A stretch of 11,527 nt of DNA from contig JBBIKH010000110.1 in NCBI GenBank assembly GCA_037445575.1, forward strand, positions 1-11,527, in the 5' to 3' direction. Under the pieces are notes generated by a model. That model was not told the DNA's origin. It made no database searches and saw nothing but the letters and a program-made list of their open reading frames with translations. Made by a program: the position numbers and the translations under genes. Shown piece after piece: positions 5,815 to 11,527 of this stretch; position 1 is the stretch's first letter; every line of letters starts with the position of its first letter. This stretch comes from Oleimicrobium sp037445575. Lineage in GTDB: Bacteria > Zhuqueibacterota > Zhuqueibacteria > JANLFK01 > Oleimicrobiaceae.

Positions 5815-5824
5815 GGAGGCCTCC
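5815..5824. repeat. 10-bp palindrome in the FecR/AI-2E gap
   Basis: GGAGGCCTCC is a perfect palindrome three bases after the FecR stop codon. Without a spacer it would form only a small hairpin in RNA, so significance is doubtful. The AI-2E gene start 35 nt later lacks a clear ribosome site. Confidence 0.25.
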
Positions 5825-5858
5825 ACCGCCCATACGCATCTGACATGGTTCTGGGACT

Positions 5859-7076
5859 ATGGCCGACAAGAGGGACAGACTCGAAGCTCTGCTCATTGTA
5901 AGCGCCTCCCTGCTGATGGGGGCGCTGTTGTTTGCGGTACGCAGCCATCTCTCGCCGCTGGTGGTAGCGCTGGCCATCGTGGCGCTCTTGTTCCCTTTGC
6001 GCCACCAGCCGGCTGCCCGCCACCTTTTGGTCGTCTTGCTGTTGGTGTTCGCGCTCTGGCTTGCCCACGAACTCCGGGAGGTGTTGTTTCCCTTTGCTGT
6101 CTCCCTACTTTTGGCCTACCTTCTGGACCCGCTTGTGGACCGGCTGGGGCGCTTACGGCTGCCTCGAACCGTCGGGGTGGCACTCATCATCCTGGTTGTG
6201 GTGGGCTGCGTGGTACTTGCCTTGGTGCTGATTGTGCCCAAGGTGGTCAACGAAGTGACCGACATCATCCAAGCAAGCCTTGGCTTCGCCGCAAGAGCAA
6301 GGACATTGGTGGAGAACGACCTGGCGGCGTTCATGGGGCGTTTCGGCATGGATAGCGCACAGGTACAGCAGCAGTTAGCCCCAAAGATTGCCGACCAGGC
6401 CGAGGGCTTTCTCAAATTTCTTTTCCAGAGTCTGCTGCACCTGACCTCTCGGCTTTCCGCCGTTCTCGGGCAACTCCTGAACCTGGTGTTGATTCCGTTC
6501 CTCACTTTTTTCTTGCTCAAGGACTTTGACCGGCTAAAGAGTGCGGTGCGGCGGTTGCTGCCGGCGCGGCACCAAAGCCGCGCGGCAGAGGTCGTGCGCA
6601 GCGTGGACAGGGTCCTGGTCGGTTTCTTCCGTGGCGAACTGCTTGTGTGCCTGATCGTAGGCGTGCTCACGACCATCCTGCTGAGCATCTTTCGCATTCC
6701 CTATGCGCTCCTGCTCGGCGTCCTCGCTGGCCTTCTTAATCTTGTCCCATACGTCGGGCTGGCAATCACCATGCTTGTGGGCGTGCTGGTAGGCCTGTTC
6801 AGCCCTCACCCAATCATCACTACCATCAAGATCGTCGTACTCATAGAGGCTGTGCAGATCGTGGAAGGGTCCTTCCTCTCGCCCAAAATCGTAGGCGACA
6901 AGGTGGGCCTTCATCCAGCTTGGGTCATGTTCGCAATTCTGACCTTTTCCAAGCTGTGGGGCCTCCTCGGATTAGTCATCGCCGTGCCCACTGCTGGCGT
7001 CATTGCTGCGTTGATCAGAAGCTGGTACGCCCAGTCTCAAGCAAACCGCACCGCTGGTACCGCTGACGGTCCATGA
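5859..7076 (+). CDS. AI-2E/PerM-family membrane transporter
   Basis: 405 residues, usual for the family. It has about eight hydrophobic segments: 10-27, 32-47, 55-70, 75-91, 105-127, 203-220, 259-310 (two or three spans, including LLVCLIVGVLTTILL and the PYALLLGVLAGLLNLVPYVG re-entrant region) and 323-390. Family signatures are visible: the FPFAVSLLLAYLLDPLVDRL segment after TM4, VLIPFLTFFLLKD (209-222), NLVPYVG (294-300), and EGSFLSPKIVGDKVGLHP (336-353). A soluble, partly coiled stretch (about 130-200) separates the membrane halves, as in other members. Members have been tied to AI-2 export, Na+/H+ antiport or general permease roles, so the substrate cannot be read from sequence. The start lacks a good Shine-Dalgarno sequence; coupling to the upstream gene or a GTG/TTG alternative is possible. 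It overlaps the next gene by 4 nt. Confidence 0.93.
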   Translation: MADKRDRLEALLIVSASLLMGALLFAVRSHLSPLVVALAIVALLFPLRHQPAARHLLVVLLLVFALWLAHELREVLFPFAVSLLLAYLLDPLVDRLGRLRLPRTVGVALIILVVVGCVVLALVLIVPKVVNEVTDIIQASLGFAARARTLVENDLAAFMGRFGMDSAQVQQQLAPKIADQAEGFLKFLFQSLLHLTSRLSAVLGQLLNLVLIPFLTFFLLKDFDRLKSAVRRLLPARHQSRAAEVVRSVDRVLVGFFRGELLVCLIVGVLTTILLSIFRIPYALLLGVLAGLLNLVPYVGLAITMLVGVLVGLFSPHPIITTIKIVVLIEAVQIVEGSFLSPKIVGDKVGLHPAWVMFAILTFSKLWGLLGLVIAVPTAGVIAALIRSWYAQSQANRTAGTADGP

Positions 7077-8374
7077 GAATCCTGGCTGTGGAAACCGGAG
7101 GACTTGCTGATCTGCTGGGCCTCCGTCCTGGCGACACGTTGCTCGCCCTGAACGGCCATGCGGTTGCCGATGAACTGGATGTCCGCTTTTGGGCGGCAGA
7201 GGGCGGGCGCTGGCTGGAGGTCGAGCGCAATGGGCAACGCTTCACCGTGCGATGTGAAGACGAGCCAGCCGGGGAGCTGGGCGTGCAGCTTGAGCCGATG
7301 CGCCTTCGCACCTGCGGCAACGCCTGCGTGTTCTGTTTTGTGGACCAGAATCCCCGGGGCATGCGTCCTTCACTGTACGTGAAGGACGAAGACTATCGCT
7401 TGTCCTTTTTGCACGGCAACTATGTGACCCTTTCCAATGCGGGATGGCGCGATCTTCTGCGCATCGCGGAGCTACGCCTGTCGCCACTGTACATTTCGGT
7501 GCACGCTACCGACTCGGCGCTGCGCAAGAAGCTGCTGGGACTGCGCCGCGACGATCGCCTGCTGGAAAAGATCGCTTTCTTGGCAGGAGCTGGTATCACT
7601 GTGCACGCCCAAGTGGTGATCTGTCCGGGCTGGAACGATGGGCCTTTCTTGGAGCAGACGGTGGACACGCTACTGGAATTCTTTCCCCAGGTAGCATCGG
7701 TGGCGCTGGTGCCTGTGGGCCTCACCCGCCACCGGCAGGGGTTGGTCCCGCTCCGCCCTGTTGACCGTCAGCTGGCATGCGAAATCGTGGCACACTACGA
7801 GCAGCGCGCGCAGGAACTCCGGAACCTTTTGGGCAGCTACTTTGTCTATCTCGCAGACGAGCTCTACCTGGCTGCTGGCCACGAAATTCCTCTGGCGTCG
7901 CGCTACGAGGACTTTCCGCAAGTGGAAAACGGGGTGGGCATGCTGCGTCTATTCTTAGATCAGTTCCAGAAGGACAAACGCCGTCTGCCGCACAGCCTTT
8001 CGGCCCCGACGCGGGTCACGGTGGTGACAGGCACACTTGCGGCGCCAATTGTGCAGCAGGTCTGTGCGGAGATCGCGCGCAGGGTTGCCAACATTGAGCT
8101 TAAGGTCTTGCCGGTTACCAATCACTTCTATGGCGAGACCGTCACCGTCACCGGCCTACTCACAGGACAAGACATATGGGCGGCTTTGCGCAAACAGGGC
8201 CGCGGCGACCTGGTGCTTTTGCCCGCAAATTGCCTGAATGCCGATGGGTGCTTCCTTGATGACTGGACGCCCGCCCAGATCAGCGCCAGGATCGGCGAAC
8301 CGGTAGAGGTCGTGGACCATGGAAGAATTGCGCAGATGTTCGCGGCGGGTGTGCTGAGGGAGCGGGTGTCATGA
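7073..8374 (+). CDS. Radical-SAM DUF512-family protein with N-terminal PDZ-like domain
   Basis: 433 residues. Residues 1-60 are PDZ-like (GLRPGD at 16-21, LLALNGHAV). A CX3CX2C cluster, C81-C85-C88 followed by Phe (CGNACVFCF), is the radical-SAM [4Fe-4S] site. Next come conserved family segments FLHGNYVTLSN (112-122), ISVHATD (141-147), HAQVVICPGWNDG (178-190) and VALVPVGLTRHR (210-221). The C-terminal DUF512 part carries DELYLAAG (262-269), QVENGVGMLR (283-292) and NHFYGETVTVTGLLTG (350-365). The radical-SAM fold and cluster are clear. The substrate of this widespread family is not established. Adjacency to der occurs in other bacteria and hints at a link to ribosome or tRNA biology, but that is inference. 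Start ATG 7073 overlaps the previous stop (ATGA), and the stop overlaps der the same way, implying translational coupling. Confidence 0.93.
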   Translation: MRILAVETGGLADLLGLRPGDTLLALNGHAVADELDVRFWAAEGGRWLEVERNGQRFTVRCEDEPAGELGVQLEPMRLRTCGNACVFCFVDQNPRGMRPSLYVKDEDYRLSFLHGNYVTLSNAGWRDLLRIAELRLSPLYISVHATDSALRKKLLGLRRDDRLLEKIAFLAGAGITVHAQVVICPGWNDGPFLEQTVDTLLEFFPQVASVALVPVGLTRHRQGLVPLRPVDRQLACEIVAHYEQRAQELRNLLGSYFVYLADELYLAAGHEIPLASRYEDFPQVENGVGMLRLFLDQFQKDKRRLPHSLSAPTRVTVVTGTLAAPIVQQVCAEIARRVANIELKVLPVTNHFYGETVTVTGLLTGQDIWAALRKQGRGDLVLLPANCLNADGCFLDDWTPAQISARIGEPVEVVDHGRIAQMFAAGVLRERVS

Positions 8375-9687
8375 GGCTGCCAGTCGTTGCGATCGTTGGC
8401 CGCCCCAACGTGGGAAAATCAACCCTTTTCAACCGCATTGTCGGCAGGCGCGAAGCAATCGTCGATCCGACACCTGGGGTCACCCGCGACCGCAAGTACG
8501 TTACCGCTGAGTGGGTGGGACGACGTTTCCTGCTGGTGGACACCGGTGGCTTCGTCAGTGGGACCGACGAACCAATCCACCGCGCCGTCATGGAGCAACT
8601 GCAGCATGGTATTAGCGAGGCGGACCTTGTCCTCTTTCTGGTCGACGGTCGCGCGGGGTTGACCGGCGAGGACGAAGAGCTGGCGCAGATGCTGCGCAAG
8701 AGCGGCAAGCCTGTTCTGCTGGTGGCCAACAAGATCGATACCGCTGCGCACGAAGGGTTAAGCGCCGAGTTCTTCCGTCTTGGCCTGGGCGAACCGCTGC
8801 CAATATCGGCATCGCTGGGCAGGCGCATCGGCGAGCTCTTGGACGAGGTGGTCCAAAGACTGCCCGAGCGCGTGGGCCAAGACGGCGAGGAACAGGAGAC
8901 CGCGCTGCGACTGGCCATCGTGGGCCGCCCCAACGTCGGCAAGTCCTCCCTCATCAACGCGGTCCTGGGCATGCCGAAACTGGTGGTTACCGACATCCCC
9001 GGCACTACACGCGATGCCATAGACACCGAGTTCGACTACCGCGGCCAGCGGCTCGTGTTGGTGGATACCGCCGGGTTGCGCCGCAAGAGTCGGATCAGTG
9101 CCGCTGTGGAATACTACAGCACTCAGCGCTCCTTGCGCGCTATCCGCAGAGCAGATACGGTAGCCGTGGTCATCGATGCCAGCGAGGGGCTCTTCGACCA
9201 GGACAAGAGAATCCTTGACCAAGTGGTGCAGCAGCGCAAAGGGGTGCTTCTGGTGGTCAACAAATGGGATCTCATGCCCTCTGGAGCGAAGGCGACCCTG
9301 CAATTCGAACAGATGGTGCGGGATGAACTCCGCACCTTCACCTATGTGCCCGTGCTGTTCGTCTCAGCGAAAACCGGCCGCAACGTGACCCAGGTGTTGG
9401 ATGTGGCGCTGGCCGTCGATGGGGAGCGGCGCAAAGTGGTGCGCACCCGTGAACTCAACCAGTTCCTTCAGGAGGCAGTGGCGCAACACGCACCGCCGGC
9501 GTTTGGCACTAAGGAAGTCAAGATCAGGTTTTGCACGCAAGTGAACGCGGCGCCTCCCGTGTTCGCCTTCTACTGCAACTATCCCCGCGGCGTCCAGGCC
9601 AACTACCAAGCGTACTTGGAAAAGCAGCTCCGACAGCGCTTTGGCTTTATGGGCGTGCCGCTCACTCTCTCGTTTCGCAGGAAATAG
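8371..9687 (+). CDS. der: GTPase Der (EngA), ribosome 50S assembly
   Basis: 438 residues, normal for Der. It has two tandem GTPase domains and a C-terminal KH-like domain. Domain 1: G1 GRPNVGKS (10-17), G3 DTGG (57-60), G4 NKID (120-123), G5-like SAS (146-148). Domain 2: GRPNVGKS (185-192), DTAG (232-235), NKWD (297-300), SAK near 355. The KH domain follows from about 365 (VVRTRELNQFLQEAV, VKIRFCTQVN, PPVFAFYCNYP, YLEKQLRQRFGFMGVPL). All nucleotide-binding motifs are intact, so it should be functional. Der acts in the cytoplasm in late maturation of the large ribosomal subunit and is essential in most bacteria. GAGGGAG (8356-8362) lies eight bases before the start. It overlaps the DUF512 gene by 4 nt and precedes the metalloprotease gene by 5 nt. 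Confidence 0.98.
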   Translation: MRLPVVAIVGRPNVGKSTLFNRIVGRREAIVDPTPGVTRDRKYVTAEWVGRRFLLVDTGGFVSGTDEPIHRAVMEQLQHGISEADLVLFLVDGRAGLTGEDEELAQMLRKSGKPVLLVANKIDTAAHEGLSAEFFRLGLGEPLPISASLGRRIGELLDEVVQRLPERVGQDGEEQETALRLAIVGRPNVGKSSLINAVLGMPKLVVTDIPGTTRDAIDTEFDYRGQRLVLVDTAGLRRKSRISAAVEYYSTQRSLRAIRRADTVAVVIDASEGLFDQDKRILDQVVQQRKGVLLVVNKWDLMPSGAKATLQFEQMVRDELRTFTYVPVLFVSAKTGRNVTQVLDVALAVDGERRKVVRTRELNQFLQEAVAQHAPPAFGTKEVKIRFCTQVNAAPPVFAFYCNYPRGVQANYQAYLEKQLRQRFGFMGVPLTLSFRRK

Positions 9688-9692
9688 CTACC

Positions 9693-11444
9693 ATGCCGCG
9701 ACCTGGATATGCCGTGCTGATACTTCTGACCGTCGTCACACTGGCGGCAGGCGCTACCGAGGACTTTGCCTCGTTTCTCCACATGCAGCGGGCCGCGGGC
9801 CTGCTGAGCTCCCAGGAGGCGCTGGTCCTCAAAGTGCTGGCCATGGCCAATCCCGCCGCATTGCCAGAGCCGTATCGATCGCTGCCCCGTCCGCCCGGCA
9901 AATGTGGCACAATGACCATGTGGGAGGTCCGCGCGGAGTGGCCCCGGTTCACTGCGCTTCAGCGAGAGACCCTTGCCCCTTATATGACGCGCCCAAGCCT
10001 CCCCCTGTGGCTGATAAGCCCCAGCGGGCGTTTCAAAATTCACCACACTACCTCGGGCGCCCACCAGACCACGGAGTCTTTCGTCTGGGAAGCGGCGCTG
10101 GCGTTTGATCGAGCCTACGAGGTGGAAGTCGTGCAGATGGGCTACCCTGCGCCACCCCCAGACAATGGCGTGGACGGCCCCGAGTACGACGTGTACATCC
10201 AAAACATCGCCGATTATGGTTGGACCTATCCCGAGAGCCCAGTGCCAGAGACGCCGGCCTCAGATTGGACCACGTACATCATCGTCGACAATGATTACGC
10301 GCGCGGCTTTTACAGCAAGGGGCTGGATGGCCTGCGCGTGACCGCAGCGCACGAGTTCTTCCACGCCATCCACTTTGGCATCCGCGAACCGCAGAGGGAG
10401 CCGGCAGCCACTGCTGACCTCTTTTACTACGAGGTCTCTTCCACCTGGATGGAAGACGTTGTCTATGATGAGGTCAACGACTACTACAACTACCTCACCG
10501 GCTTTTTCAACTGTCCGGATCTGCCCTTCAACACTGCTGACGGCCGGCGGGAGTACGGAATGGCAGTGTGGAACCATTTTGTGGCCAAGCGCGTCGGCAC
10601 GGAGGCAATCCGCGAGTCGTGGCTGAGCATGCAAACTACCCACGGGATGTTCGCCATCCGCCAGGCATTGCTGGCCAAAGGTCTGACCTTCGAGGACGCT
10701 CTAGCCGAGTTTGCCGTCTGGAACATGTTCACTGGCAGTCGCGCGGACACGGTTACCTTCTACCCGGAGGGAAAACACTACCCTGCGATCCGCCTTCAGC
10801 GAAACGACGCCTTCACAGAGCGGATCGAAGTGGCGGACTCTTGCAAACGCCTCGCCACCAAGTTCTACTCGTTCGTCCCCCAACTGCCTGCACCCTACAA
10901 CGCGCAGCTTGTCAGTGCCGAGGCAAGCAAGTGGCGGCTTTCCGTTGCGGTGCTTGGCACAGGGAAGGCTACCTACGATTACGTTTCTGGTGCCACCGCC
11001 AGCTCGTTGGGCTACCTCACGCCCGCCGATACGGTGGTGCTGGCGGTATCCCGAACCCACCTCGGAGATGAGAGCGGAGGCGGCGACGCGAACGGTTTCT
11101 ACCGATTCGCAACCATTGTTGAACCCGGTTCGGTCTCTGACGGCCCGCCCAGAGGGAACACAATCGTTGCTGTGTCAGCCAATCCCTTCAGGATGAGCCA
11201 AGAGACTTTTCTCACGGTGCTCATCCACTCTGAGAGCGATCAGGAGGTGACGGTGTCAGTTCGAGATATGCATGGGCGCAGAGTGTTGGAGCAGCGGCTC
11301 GGCTCCGTCCCCGCAGGCCGTGTGCATCCATGGCTATGGGACGGTCGAAACGGTCAGGGGGAAATGGTCGCCTCTGGAGTCTATCTCATCGTGGCACGTT
11401 TTGCAAGCGACGTGGCAGTGGAAAAGGTCGCTGTGCTGAAATAG
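9693..11444 (+). CDS. Secreted zinc metalloprotease (MXAN_6640-like) with FlgD-like C-terminal domain
   Basis: 583 residues from ATG 9693. A longer in-frame start at 9531 would add 54 residues inside der with Arg/Pro-rich shadow sequence before the signal peptide, so it is rejected. AGGAA (9679-9683) gives a modest ribosome site. Residues 1-21 are a signal peptide (YAVLILLTVVTLAAG). The catalytic motif is HEFFH (220-224) in VTAAHEFFHAIHFG, with E221 as catalytic base and H220/H224 as zinc ligands. A likely third ligand is E247 or E254 in YYEVSSTWMED, giving a gluzincin-like arrangement. Pre-motif strands (YDVYIQNIADYGWTYP, TTYIIVDNDY) fit the MXAN_6640-type family. Residues about 490-583 are a FlgD-Ig/sorting-type domain (VSANPF, VTVSVRDMHGRRV, WLWDGRNGQGEMVASGVYLI), common at the ends of exported proteins in FCB phyla. 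It is probably secreted or surface-bound. Substrate unknown. It follows der by 5 nt, an unusual partner for a housekeeping GTPase. Confidence 0.9.
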   Translation: MPRPGYAVLILLTVVTLAAGATEDFASFLHMQRAAGLLSSQEALVLKVLAMANPAALPEPYRSLPRPPGKCGTMTMWEVRAEWPRFTALQRETLAPYMTRPSLPLWLISPSGRFKIHHTTSGAHQTTESFVWEAALAFDRAYEVEVVQMGYPAPPPDNGVDGPEYDVYIQNIADYGWTYPESPVPETPASDWTTYIIVDNDYARGFYSKGLDGLRVTAAHEFFHAIHFGIREPQREPAATADLFYYEVSSTWMEDVVYDEVNDYYNYLTGFFNCPDLPFNTADGRREYGMAVWNHFVAKRVGTEAIRESWLSMQTTHGMFAIRQALLAKGLTFEDALAEFAVWNMFTGSRADTVTFYPEGKHYPAIRLQRNDAFTERIEVADSCKRLATKFYSFVPQLPAPYNAQLVSAEASKWRLSVAVLGTGKATYDYVSGATASSLGYLTPADTVVLAVSRTHLGDESGGGDANGFYRFATIVEPGSVSDGPPRGNTIVAVSANPFRMSQETFLTVLIHSESDQEVTVSVRDMHGRRVLEQRLGSVPAGRVHPWLWDGRNGQGEMVASGVYLIVARFASDVAVEKVAVLK

Positions 11445-11507
11445 GCTTGCATGACCGACGTGTTCCGTTTCTGAGCAAAAATGACATGGTCGGGCAAGAC
11501 CTTACCA

Positions 11508-11526
11508 GGGGGAGGGGTGGGGTTTT
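11508..11526 (+). other. G-rich tract with T run at the window edge
   Basis: The 83 nt after the metalloprotease stop hold no gene. They end in G runs of five, four and four separated by single A and T, then TTTT and a further G at the last base. A fourth G run may lie outside, which would make a quadruplex-capable sequence. No terminator hairpin is visible before the edge. Confidence 0.3.
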
Positions 11527-11527
11527 G

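Noticed and set aside
8280..9026. 248-codon minus-strand open frame opposite der
   Set aside because: Ser/Arg/Pro-rich shadow of the conserved GTPase domains.
1..11527. CRISPR array, insertion sequence, integrase, toxin-antitoxin or defence genes
   Set aside because: No regularly spaced repeats, transposase motifs or terminal inverted repeats were found on either strand. The tRNA at the left edge is not followed by an integrase or an attachment-site duplication.

Overview
The window reads almost entirely left to right on the + strand. It is GC-rich and densely packed. It looks like a chromosomal segment of a free-living diderm bacterium, probably from the FCB side of the tree (Bacteroidota or related candidate phyla of the Calditrichota/KSB1 type). 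Four points suggest this: several exported proteins whose predicted mature N-terminus is glutamine (the Bacteroidota 'Q-rule' pattern), a secreted metalloprotease ending in a FlgD-like/sorting-type C-terminal domain, a lipoprotein with SLH domains, and a CsgG-family protein. No phylum can be fixed from the sequence alone.

Layout. Positions 1-32 are the 3' end of a tRNA, probably tRNA-Gly. A leader with a CRP/FNR-type palindrome (61-76) follows. Positions 200-4578 hold a four-gene cluster of envelope proteins: an LPP20/FlgP-like secreted protein, a TPR-SLH lipoprotein, a FlgT-like protein, and a CsgG-family protein with a FlgT-C-like tail. A strong GC hairpin (2326-2361) sits between the second and third genes, and a good intrinsic terminator (4660-4701) ends the cluster. 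Positions 4702-5056 are non-coding and rich in inverted repeats, which may form a structured leader for the next unit. Positions 5057-11444 look like one transcription unit: a secreted FecR-domain protein, an AI-2E/PerM-family membrane protein, a radical-SAM DUF512 protein, the ribosome-assembly GTPase Der, and a secreted MXAN_6640-like metalloprotease. Junctions in this second unit are tight (46 nt, two 4-nt ATGA overlaps, 5 nt). The last 80 nt are non-coding and end in a G-rich tract cut by the window edge.

How the genes may work together. The four genes at 200-4578 share folds with the Vibrio-type FlgO/FlgP/FlgT flagellar accessory proteins and with the CsgG secretion pore, but no flagellar or curli gene is visible here. 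The simplest reading is an outer-membrane/periplasmic assembly made of a CsgG-like ring, two FlgT-N/LPP20-type partners and a peptidoglycan-binding TPR lipoprotein. This is the best candidate in the window for an undescribed system. Its function is not shown by the sequence. The Der unit is mostly housekeeping, with envelope genes placed at both ends.
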